This document shows, one piece after another, positions 1 to 5,768 of a stretch of DNA of 5,889 bases. The DNA lies in the NCBI GenBank assembly GCA_050700835.1, contig JBOHDX010000134.1, positions 1 through 5,889 of the forward strand, written 5' to 3'. The stretch's first letter is position 1, and each line of letters begins with the position of its first letter. The DNA is from JBOHDX01 sp050700835 (GTDB taxonomy: Bacteria > Actinomycetota > Actinomycetes > Propionibacteriales > Nocardioidaceae). The translations under genes and the position numbers were made by a program. The notes below the pieces were generated by a model that had not been told where the DNA came from, searched no databases, and saw nothing but the letters and a program-made list of their open reading frames with translations.

Positions 1-77
1 GGCTACGCAACCGCGGAATCGACACCCTGCCCAGCATCAGAACCCAAGACACGGCACACTAGAACACACGAACCGGT

Positions 78-127
78 GGCCTCGTTTTCGAGCGTCGGAT
101 CGGCCTCACTTTCGAGCGTTGCCGACA
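78..127 (-). repeat. Two direct repeats, possible IS21-type element end
   Basis: Two 18-bp copies at 78-95 and 102-119 match at 16 of 18 positions with a 24-bp period; the shared core is TTTCGAGCGT. On the minus strand the block begins TGTCGGC at 127, followed by two copies of CGCTCGAAA-nn-GAGGCC. A TG-initiated end followed by short tandem repeats is the usual layout of IS21-family (istA/istB) termini, where they serve as transposase binding sites. If so, the element extends leftward out of the window. No istA start is visible in the bases shown. The repeat is seen directly; the IS21 identity is an inference. Confidence 0.35.
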
Positions 128-284
128 CCTTCCCGGCGACGCCACCCGGACAGGGCATACGGGACGAGCCCCCAACATGAGCCAGCGACCTAAGAACGCG
201 TCTCGTATGAGGTTCCCCTTCGGTTATCGACTGCGAGAGGCCGATGTTCACTGGGAAGAGAGAGACCGCCCGTGCTCCAGCAGA

Positions 285-343
285 CGCGTGCGCTTCCGGG
301 CCGGAACCGCAGCGGGTGAGGTCCCGGCCCGGAAGCGCACGCG
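285..343. repeat. Perfect 20-bp inverted repeat (hairpin, possible terminator)
   Basis: The arms at 285-304 and 324-343 are exact reverse complements over 20 bp, with a 19-nt loop. The left arm reads CGCGTGCGCTTCCGGGCCGG. No T-run follows on either strand, but actinobacterial terminators often lack one. It lies 139-197 nt beyond the 3' end of the minus-strand operon, so it could end that transcript. Arms this long and exact are unusual for a simple terminator. A processed RNA hairpin, a protein-binding site or a mobile-element relic are alternatives. Confidence 0.6.
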
Positions 344-481
344 AGAGGCAGCGGCCCTTTGGTCAAGCCGCGGGCACGCCTTGCGGATGACAACTACCAG
401 TTCATCGCGCGTTGGGCCGGGTGTGCGGGTGGGTGACTACGTGTCTGGCGGTGTGTGCGTGCCGCTCGATTCGGACTGCAG

Positions 482-1411
482 TCAGACGCGTTGGGTGCCT
501 TGGTGGTCGAAGGTCATCGCCCGTTGTAATGCGGCGGCCCGCAGTTCGGGCGGGAGCGGTACCGGTCCGCCGATGTTGGCGGCGTTGAGACCGGCTTGCA
601 CTGCTTCCTCAACGACACCGCCCACCATGATCGCCAGGTCGGGGTTTCGGTGGAAGACCAGCACCCCGTGGTTGGCGAGCAGCACTGCTCGCACTCCGGG
701 CATGACGGCGGCCCTGATGTTGGAGACCACCTGGTCGGAACCGCGGGGCCCGTATCCGGCGACCGGCACGCCCTGGGGTAGGCCGAACATCGCCAGTGCC
801 TCGATCCAGCAGTCGATGGGCCGTTGAGCGACGGCATAGGCGGTGGCGAACGGGGAATGCGTGTGCATCACGCAGCCGACCTCGGGGTTGTCGGCCTACA
901 TCGCGGTGTGCATAGCGACCACCGCGCCTTGGATCGGTGGCAGGTCACCTTCGCGCAACGCACCGTCGAGCCCGACTCTGACGACGGCGGCCGGGGAATG
1001 GTTGCGCAACGAGGGGCCGGCGGTGAAGTACTTCTCGTCCGAACCGGGGACTCGGATGCTCACGTTGCCGTGCCCGTTGGCAGAGATCGCTCCGCTCGCG
1101 ACCACCCGTTGTGCAGTCTCGATCACCTGATCCACGAGGTTCACGAAGGCCAAAGTGGCACCGGCGAGCGCGGTCAAGACGTAGGCGTAGTCGGTGAGTG
1201 CTATCGGTGTGCCGTGCTGCAGCAGCACGTCGCGGATTAGGCCGCCGCCGAGCCCGGACAGGATCGCCAAAATGGCGAATCCGGCGGGGTCCAGTTTCGC
1301 CGACCGCGCGACGAGGCCGCCGAGCAAAGCATTGGCGAGCACACCTGTCAGGTCCAGCCAGCGCAGCGCGTCCGTGACGGTCGAGCTGATCTCGGGCAGC
1401 TGTGTGGACAT
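482..1411 (-). pseudogene. Chimeric TRIC/UPF0126-class II aldolase frame broken by an in-frame TAG
   Basis: This is one 310-codon frame made of two unrelated pieces. Residues about 15-89 match the first UPF0126 repeat of a trimeric intracellular cation (TRIC-type) channel: three hydrophobic segments with the signature GLGGGLIRDVLL at 53-64. The normal second repeat and seventh helix are absent. From about residue 91 the sequence becomes a class II aldolase/adducin domain (fuculose-phosphate aldolase type, which cleaves sugar phosphates using Zn). It shows GNVSIRVPG at 115-123, the metal-binding HTHS at 183-186 and NHGVLV with the third His at 248, and runs to a normal C-terminus. Codon 172 (bases 898-896) is TAG where family members usually have Tyr, after MHTAM and before ADNPEVGCVMHTHS. 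No Glu is visible in the segment before MHTAM where the catalytic acid usually lies, another sign of decay. ATG 1411 lies 39 nt after the amidohydrolase stop, which suggests co-transcription. Without read-through the product is 171 residues and lacks all Zn ligands. Internal restart at GTG 871 or ATG 868 would give only the C-terminal half. Confidence 0.8.
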
Positions 1412-1450
1412 CGGCTTGATCTTCGCACGCGTGGGCCGGCGAAGCGTCGG

Positions 1451-2704
1451 TCAGGAACGGGCGAGCCAGGCCAACGCGGCGACGACGAGTGCCTCGGTAC
1501 CAGCGTCGCACGTCGGCTGGATGACGGGCGCGAACCCGGGCGCGTGGTTGACCGGGATATCTTGTGACACTCGTCCGGCGTCGGCCGCCATTTGGTAAGT
1601 GCTCTGATCAGTGCACCCCACACCCCAGTAGCTGTAGGGCGTGCCGAGCGCGGCGGGGACGTCACTGAAATCCTCGCTGGCAGTCTGCTGACCCATCGTG
1701 ACGGCGCGTTCGCCGAAGTGCTCGGCGAATGCTTGCGCTACTCGCTCGGTCGTGTCCGCATCGTTGTCGGTGACCGGGAACCGGTCGAATAGCTCGAAAT
1801 CCGGTTCGCGCGGGGTCCCGGAGGCCTCACACTCGGCTGTCACGATGCGGCGGATCGCGTCCAGCACGCTCAAGCGGGTTTGCTCGCTATAGGTGCGGAC
1901 GTTGAGCTCGAGAACGGCCGAGTCCGGGATGACGTTGCTCTTGCTACCCGCGCGGATGCTGCCGACCGTCACGACTGCGGTCTCGGTCGGTGCCACCTCG
2001 CGCGAGACAATGCCTTGGAGCCTGACGACGATCATGGCGGCGAGCAACACCGGGTCGACGGTCGCCTGCGGCATTGACCCGTGCCCGCCCCTACCGTGCA
2101 CGGTGATCCGCATGCTGTCCGCGGCCGACAGCACAGGGCCAGGGTGGGTGCCGATCCGGCCGGCCGGTCCAACGAGCACGTGTTGGGCGAACGCGACATC
2201 CGGTGTCGGGATCACTGTGGCCAAGCCGTCGTCAACCATGCCGCGAGCACCGTCGCCGGTCTCCTCAGCCGGCTGGAACAGAGCAACGACCGTGCCCTGC
2301 CAGTGGTCGGTGCCACTAGCAAGCAACTCAGCTGCACCCAACAGGCAGGTCACGTGCATGTCGTGCCCGCACGCGTGCGCCACGGGCACCTCGTCGCCCG
2401 CGTCGTCGGTCGCCGTCACCGTGCTTGCATAGGGCAGACTGGTCGCCTCGCGGACCGGCAGGGCGTCCATATCCGCGCGCAGCAGCACGGTCGGGCCGTC
2501 GCCGTTGCGCAGCAGGCCGACGACTCCCGTTCCGCCGATGCCGTCGTGCACCTCGAACCCAAAGCCGCCCAGCCGCTCGGCCACCAATTCCGCCGTGCGA
2601 TGTTCCTGATGAGACAGCTCGGGATGCCTGTGCAGGTCCTGATACACGTCCTGTTGCCAGGACCGCACGCCCTCCAGCCCGACCAACACCCCTGCAACAG
2701 ACAC
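1451..2704 (-). CDS. M20D-family amidohydrolase (hippurate / N-acyl amino acid hydrolase type)
   Basis: A zinc/manganese-dependent cytoplasmic hydrolase that splits an acyl or aryl group from an amino acid; the family includes hippuricase, IAA-amino-acid hydrolases and AmiA/AbgB-like proteins. Family motifs appear in order, numbered from GTG 2704: LLRADMDALPV near 74-84, ACGHDMHV at 111-118 (Cys112 and His114 as metal ligands), FQPAEE at 143-148, AQHV with His175, the dimerisation-domain HGRGGHGSMP near 203-212, ASEDFS at 342-347 and NHAPGF at 386-391 (His387 as ligand). All expected ligands are present and the length (417 aa) is normal, so it should be active. GTG 2704 is preferred over the in-frame GTG 2719 because AGGAG lies 5 nt before it. 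A TAATGT box on the minus strand at 2773-2768 could be the -10. The broken TRIC-aldolase frame follows 39 nt downstream. The substrate cannot be deduced. Confidence 0.92.
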   Translation of the reverse strand: MSVAGVLVGLEGVRSWQQDVYQDLHRHPELSHQEHRTAELVAERLGGFGFEVHDGIGGTGVVGLLRNGDGPTVLLRADMDALPVREATSLPYASTVTATDDAGDEVPVAHACGHDMHVTCLLGAAELLASGTDHWQGTVVALFQPAEETGDGARGMVDDGLATVIPTPDVAFAQHVLVGPAGRIGTHPGPVLSAADSMRITVHGRGGHGSMPQATVDPVLLAAMIVVRLQGIVSREVAPTETAVVTVGSIRAGSKSNVIPDSAVLELNVRTYSEQTRLSVLDAIRRIVTAECEASGTPREPDFELFDRFPVTDNDADTTERVAQAFAEHFGERAVTMGQQTASEDFSDVPAALGTPYSYWGVGCTDQSTYQMAADAGRVSQDIPVNHAPGFAPVIQPTCDAGTEALVVAALAWLARS

Positions 2705-2709
2705 ATCGT

Positions 2710-2714
2710 CTCCT
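2710..2714 (-). promoter_or_regulatory. Shine-Dalgarno AGGAG that sets the amidohydrolase start
   Basis: AGGAG on the minus strand, then five bases (ACGAT), then GTG at 2704. It is the strongest ribosome binding site in the window and decides between two in-frame GTG codons, 2704 and 2719. The upstream GTG would overlap the site itself. Confidence 0.75.
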
Positions 2715-2875
2715 CGCACCAGATCATTGGGCCGGACGAAGCCAGCCTCGATCGGCCGTCAGCCTGAACATTACCCACTGAGCCATACGACAGGCCGTTC
2801 CGCTGGGGATCGTCCACCGGTCCGCGGGGCATTGACCTGTTTTCGACTCGCCTCTCTCGGTGCAACGATCATCGA

Positions 2876-3343
2876 ATGCCGATGCCAGTCCCACCGACCA
2901 CCATCCGAGAGCTGCCCGATGCTGACCGGTCGGCGGTTCTCGCGCTCAGTGATCGACTGACGATTGGAGTTGCCGCGTGGCGTGATCCCGTTGCCGTCTC
3001 AGCGGCTGTGCTGGGATGGCTGGAGACCTCAACCGCCTCGGACTTTGCCGGCGCTGCGTTGGTGGCCGAGATCGACGGTCGCGTCGTGGGCTTCGTTTCG
3101 GTCGACGTCGAGACCCACTTCGCCGGGGAAGTCGATGCCTACCTTGGCGAGTTGCTCGTGGACGCGCCGCACGAGGGTGCAGGTGTCGGGGCGGCCCTGG
3201 TAGCGGCGGCCGAGAGCGCGGCACGCAAACGCGGGCATCGCTGCCTCACGCTCAGCACCGGTGCGGCCAACCACCGTGCGCTCGGGTTCTACTCCTCGCT
3301 CGGGTTCGAGGCCGAGGACGTGAAGCTCACAAAGGTGCTTTGA
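2876..3343 (+). CDS. GNAT-family N-acetyltransferase
   Basis: A 155-residue single-domain acetyltransferase that uses acetyl-CoA to acetylate an amine; the substrate is unknown. The GNAT fold is seen in order: an N-terminal strand with TTIRELPDAD (8-17), the central strands ALVAEIDGRVVGFVSVD (61-77), motif A at 89-110 (YLGELLVDAPHEGAGVGAAL) carrying the acetyl-CoA loop, then LSTGAANHRALGFYSSLGF (126-144) with the usual Asn and Tyr of motif B. In the loop the usual Arg/Gln-x-x-Gly-x-Gly/Ala reads HEGAGVG, so the first Arg/Gln is replaced. No Shine-Dalgarno precedes ATG 2876. A TGC-AACGAT extended -10-like sequence at 2861-2869 ends 6 nt before the ATG, which would fit a leaderless transcript; an in-frame ATG at 2882 is the alternative. 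The gene is divergent from the amidohydrolase and convergent with the following kinase. Confidence 0.9.
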   Translation: MPMPVPPTTIRELPDADRSAVLALSDRLTIGVAAWRDPVAVSAAVLGWLETSTASDFAGAALVAEIDGRVVGFVSVDVETHFAGEVDAYLGELLVDAPHEGAGVGAALVAAAESAARKRGHRCLTLSTGAANHRALGFYSSLGFEAEDVKLTKVL

Positions 3344-3396
3344 GGCGATCTCGTATCCAAGACGACTTGTTCGGCAGGGCCGGGGGAGACAGAATT

Positions 3397-3419
3397 CGCG
3401 ACGCGATCCACGCGTTGCG
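3397..3419. terminator. Candidate bidirectional hairpin between convergent genes
   Basis: A 9-bp stem (3397-3405 with 3411-3419, one G-U pair when read on the plus strand) closes a 5-nt loop. It lies 54 nt after the GNAT stop and about 50 nt past the end of the convergent minus-strand kinase, a natural place to end both transcripts. On the minus strand it is followed by a T-rich AATTCTGTCT; there is no T-run on the plus strand. Its position supports a terminator, but the structure is modest. Confidence 0.4.
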
Positions 3420-3469
3420 CATCCGGAACGGGATCCTTGCCGGAGCGTCAAGGACCATGAGGCGAGCGG

Positions 3470-3940
3470 CTATCCGTCAGCGTGGCCGATCCAATCGGCG
3501 AGCAGCCTGGCGACTGCTGCGGGCGCGAGACCGGTGCTATCGAGGGTCGGCAGGCCGATGGACCGGTAGGAGTTGGCGTCGACGAGCGCGGACTGGATTC
3601 GTGCTGGATCGTCGCGCTCCTGAAGACGAAGTCGGCGCTCTTCGTCAGTGCAGTCGAGGAGAAGCCAACGTCCAGTTGGCCAGTCAGAGAGCTCGTCGGG
3701 AGTGCACGGAGTCATCAGGATGATCGGCAGGGGCGAGAGGTGACCAGCAACAATCTTCACCAGCTGTCCGTAACGGTCCCATGTACTCGGGGTCTGCCGG
3801 ATGTCTGCGCCCGCGAGCAGGCCTGCGGGGACCAAGAATGCGTCCCAGTCGAGCACGACGCGCGCGGGGAGCAACTCGCGAAGTGGTAGAACGGCTGCAC
3901 TCTTGCCCGCGCCAGGAGCGCCAAGGACGTAACCGATCAT
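3470..3940 (-). CDS. Small P-loop NTPase / nucleotide kinase-like protein
   Basis: A 156-residue protein of the P-loop kinase (AAA_33/adenylate-kinase-like) group. The N-terminus is strand beta1 running straight into Walker A, GAPGAGKS at 7-14. RVVLDWDAF at 27-35 supplies the acidic residues that normally sit at the end of beta2 and bind substrate or metal. WLLLDCTDEERRLRLQERD at 92-110 looks like the strand plus Arg-rich lid that closes over ATP. A kinase phosphorylating a small molecule is the likely role; the substrate is unknown. ATG 3940 is supported because Walker A begins only six residues later, as is usual, and because TAGTCT lies exactly 6 nt upstream, giving a leaderless transcript. 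No Shine-Dalgarno is seen. It is divergent from another small P-loop protein starting about 180 nt away and convergent with the GNAT gene. Confidence 0.82.
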   Translation of the reverse strand: MIGYVLGAPGAGKSAAVLPLRELLPARVVLDWDAFLVPAGLLAGADIRQTPSTWDRYGQLVKIVAGHLSPLPIILMTPCTPDELSDWPTGRWLLLDCTDEERRLRLQERDDPARIQSALVDANSYRSIGLPTLDSTGLAPAAVARLLADWIGHADG

Positions 3941-3946
3941 TCTTGA

Positions 3947-3952
3947 AGACTA
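3947..3952 (-). promoter_or_regulatory. -10 box (TAGTCT) for a leaderless kinase transcript
   Basis: On the minus strand TAGTCT fits the actinobacterial TAnnnT -10 consensus. It is followed by six bases (TCAAGA) and then ATG 3940, so transcription should begin at or next to the start codon. No good -35 hexamer is visible, which is common in this group. Confidence 0.5.
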
Positions 3953-4106
3953 GGCGTGGTCCTTCGCGATCCCTCCAAGACCGACTTTGTGCGGCCATCA
4001 TCGCGAGGGCTACGAATGCCTCGGGAAGGTTCACCCGCAACAGACCCCGTTCCGGTCACCGATCCATCTACGGCACGCCCGCCAGCCCGCGCGGAATGCA
4101 GATGAG

Positions 4107-4112
4107 TACGTT
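4107..4112 (+). promoter_or_regulatory. Possible -10 box (TACGTT) for the plus-strand kinase
   Basis: TACGTT matches TAnnnT and lies 7 nt before ATG 4120, the layout of a leaderless start. If real, it rules out the upstream in-frame ATGs at 4096 and 4102, which would lie outside the transcript. The support is weaker than for the other boxes because no -35 is seen and the hexamer is common by chance. Confidence 0.3.
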
Positions 4113-4119
4113 CGTCGTC

Positions 4120-4650
4120 ATGTCCCGATCCCATCTACTCCTGATCGGCGGCCGGTCTGGTGTGGGCAAGTCCACGGTCGCGGCCGAGGTCCATCGCCAA
4201 CTCTCCGAGCGCGGCGTCCACCATGCGTGGATCGAAGGCGAAAACCTGGATATGGCGTTCCCGGTGCCGTGGAAGCAGGGCTACAACTTGGCAGAGGTAA
4301 ATCTGGCCGCTATGTGGTCGAACTACAGCGCCCACGGCTACACGCGCTTGATCTACGTCAACACAGCGAGCGTGTTCGGGCATGTAATCGAGGCTCTTAC
4401 GACTGCGGTGGGCGATGACCCGATGGTCACCGGCGTGCTCCTGACCTCGAGCGACGAGATCGCCGAGCAAAGACTCGTCCAGCGCGAGGTGGGCGGCGGC
4501 CTTGACTACGTGGTCCGCCGAAGTCGTGAGGCGGCTCTCGAGTTGGAAGCCTCTGCACCCGAGGAAGTCACCAGGCTCGACACTGATGGACGGTCGCCGA
4601 TCGATCTCGCCGCCGAGATCGTCCAGTTGACTGGTTGGGACGCGGGATAG
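4120..4650 (+). CDS. P-loop kinase-like ATPase
   Basis: A 176-residue nucleotide-kinase-like protein (AAA/zeta-toxin-like fold group). LLLIGGRSGVGKSTVA gives beta1 and Walker A, GGRSGVGKST at 10-19. HAWIEGENLDMAFP (36-49) sits where the second strand and substrate-binding acidic residues belong. NLAAMWSNYSAHGYTRLIYVN (61-81) leads into the next core strand. RLVQREVGGGLDYVVRRS (118-135) resembles the lid with its Arg residues. It likely transfers phosphate from ATP to a small molecule, but no substrate is indicated. ATG 4120 is chosen because Walker A proteins of this kind begin close to beta1 and because TACGTT precedes it by 7 nt. In-frame ATGs at 4096 and 4102 would add 8 or 6 residues; 4102 has only a weak GCGGA upstream. 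It is not closely similar to the divergent kinase at 3470-3940, and it is convergent with the endonuclease gene. Confidence 0.82.
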   Translation: MSRSHLLLIGGRSGVGKSTVAAEVHRQLSERGVHHAWIEGENLDMAFPVPWKQGYNLAEVNLAAMWSNYSAHGYTRLIYVNTASVFGHVIEALTTAVGDDPMVTGVLLTSSDEIAEQRLVQREVGGGLDYVVRRSREAALELEASAPEEVTRLDTDGRSPIDLAAEIVQLTGWDAG

Positions 4651-4736
4651 CTCAGATTGGCGTCTAAGTCGAACCTCGCGTTCGTCCCGCTTCTCGGCTG
4701 ATCCGGCCAGGTTCGTAAGAGGATGGGCGTTCGGGG

Positions 4737-5672
4737 CTACATCATCTCGCGTGCACCCAAATAGGGGTCTCCAGTCTCGGCCGCGTGGCGACGCTTGCGA
4801 AGCAGCAACTCGTCTAGCCCGAGGGCGCCCTCCAGGACTGCGGCGAGGTCGGCGCCGTCGGCAAGAAGCAAGCGAGATCCATTGCGACGAAGCAAGTTGA
4901 CGGCTTCAATACTGAACCCGTTGATGCTGAACATCAGGCCGCTGGTTCGATGAGCCTTCTCGGCGACCTTGCCAGCGAAGTCGCGGACCTGCTTCGGATC
5001 CACACTCTCGCTCAGCCACCGTGCCTCGAGCAGATAGTCGTCAGTGTCGAAGGTGAACGCGCCGTCAATCTGCTCTCCCTTTAACGCGAAGGCGGCACGC
5101 GGGTCGAGGTCAAACAGCGTGAATAACCGGTTCAGAAAGGGTTCTAGTGCAAGCCCGCGCCGTTGCGGATCGGTCACCGCACTGAGCTGATAGAAGTCGG
5201 CCTTCAGGGCTTCGAGATCCTGCGTACGCGCCCAGGCTTGGGCGGCGGTGGCCGAGGCTGCCGCCTCTGCAGCTCGGCGGGCGTCGGCGTCCTCCAACAA
5301 CGTCTTGTGTCGCCCAATCACCCGCCGTATCTCGGCTAGTGCGATTTGAGCAGCATTCACCTTTCCGGCGCCATCCTCGAGGCGGGCGAGGTGCCTGAAC
5401 TCGGCGTCGTAGTCGGCCAGCGTCATGAGTACCCCGACCGCGAGGCTCTGGTAGCGCCGCTCGTCGCGCTGGAGCCGACTGACCACCTCGCGAGCAGCCT
5501 CGCGCTTGGTCCTGCCCTGCAGGTCGATGCCCGCAAGCGCACTGCTATCGCCTGCGAACAGCGAGGTCATCATCTGAGAGAAGGGCGGCTTGTACCACTG
5601 AAACGTGGCGAGCCCCTCGGCCAGCGCGTCATAAGCCTGCGGGTGGAGGCGCTTGGACGGGTCGGCTGACAC
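4737..5672 (-). CDS. Restriction endonuclease-like protein (PD-(D/E)XK type), probable solo defence nuclease
   Basis: A 311-residue two-part protein. The N-terminal half (about 10-165) is almost wholly helical, with AYDALAEGLATFQWYKPPF at 13-31, KREAAREVVSRLQRDERRYQ at 56-75 and a long Ala-rich, probably coiled-coil helix at about 105-160. The C-terminal part (about 170-300) resembles Mrr-like nuclease domains: Glu177 in ALEPFLNRLFTLFDLDPR, Asp203 in GEQIDGAF, then Glu216 in YLLEARW, followed by DFAGKVAEKA and GLMFSINGF. These fit the E...D...ExK order of the PD-(D/E)XK superfamily and would cut DNA with Mg. As I recall the family, the last motif is usually EAKW; here Arg218 replaces the Lys (CGG, bases 5021-5019). 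That could weaken or alter catalysis. The C-terminal DELLLRKRRHAAETG is also familiar from these proteins. No methyltransferase is adjacent, consistent with a stand-alone or modification-dependent enzyme. GTG 5672 lies 6 nt after TATGAT, so it is probably leaderless. A partial IS30 element lies upstream. Confidence 0.78.
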   Translation of the reverse strand: MSADPSKRLHPQAYDALAEGLATFQWYKPPFSQMMTSLFAGDSSALAGIDLQGRTKREAAREVVSRLQRDERRYQSLAVGVLMTLADYDAEFRHLARLEDGAGKVNAAQIALAEIRRVIGRHKTLLEDADARRAAEAAASATAAQAWARTQDLEALKADFYQLSAVTDPQRRGLALEPFLNRLFTLFDLDPRAAFALKGEQIDGAFTFDTDDYLLEARWLSESVDPKQVRDFAGKVAEKAHRTSGLMFSINGFSIEAVNLLRRNGSRLLLADGADLAAVLEGALGLDELLLRKRRHAAETGDPYLGAREMM

Positions 5673-5678
5673 GCAACG

Positions 5679-5684
5679 ATCATA
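5679..5684 (-). promoter_or_regulatory. -10 box (TATGAT) for leaderless endonuclease expression
   Basis: TATGAT on the minus strand is one base from TATAAT. It is followed by CGTTGC and then GTG 5672, so the transcript should start at or beside the initiation codon. No Shine-Dalgarno is present, which agrees with leaderless translation. No clear -35 is seen 16-19 nt upstream. It is the best -10 match in the window. Confidence 0.6.
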
Positions 5685-5768
5685 CGAAGTGCATGCCCGT
5701 CACAGTTCGATGACGTTGTAGATCCGAGCCGGCGATCCAGTCGGTCGGCGGTGCCGCCAGCGATCCCC

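Larger units (their letters stand above)
1..481. other. Gene-free stretch
   Basis: No reading frame here has a recognisable product or a convincing start signal on either strand. The open frames are GC-driven and share no motif I know. What can be seen is a two-copy direct repeat at 78-119 and a perfect long inverted repeat at 285-343. The stretch lies downstream of the broken aldolase frame (minus strand, ends at 482) and may be decayed or IS-derived DNA. I saw no tRNA cloverleaf or rRNA-like sequence. Confidence 0.6.

Noticed and set aside
316..431. Short plus-strand frame ending ADDNYQFIARWAGCAGG
   Set aside because: The peptide looks protein-like, but there is no good start codon or ribosome site and the frame is under 40 codons. 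I could not tie it to any family.
945..1511. Arg-rich minus-strand frame overlapping the amidohydrolase end and the chimera
   Set aside because: It is a frame-shifted shadow with an extreme Arg/Pro/Ala bias and no recognisable domain.
824..1598. Long plus-strand open frames opposite the aldolase chimera and the end of the amidohydrolase
   Set aside because: They are antisense shadows of recognisable minus-strand proteins in GC-rich DNA. They show no family motif and no start signal.
1880..2767. Long plus-strand frames opposite the amidohydrolase
   Set aside because: The minus-strand M20D motifs are complete and unambiguous. The opposite frames have low-complexity composition typical of GC-driven antisense openness.
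2832..2837. TTGACC as a -35 box for the GNAT gene
   Set aside because: The only plausible -10 (AACGAT, 2864) is 26 nt away, too far for a sigma-70-type promoter.
2862..2872. 11-bp exact repeat GCAACGATCAT at the GNAT start (2862) and the endonuclease start (5673)
   Set aside because: Several 11-bp matches are expected by chance in a window this size, and the two copies lie in opposite orientations relative to their genes. A shared regulator is not supported.
3016..3723. 235-codon plus-strand frame running from the GNAT gene into the kinase
   Set aside because: Very Arg-rich, overlaps two well-supported genes in other frames, and matches no family I know.
4637..4690. Terminator between the convergent kinase and endonuclease genes
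   Set aside because: Only competing 6-bp stems (GCGGGA/TCCCGC and GGGACG/CGTCCC) with loops of about 40 nt are visible, which is not convincing.
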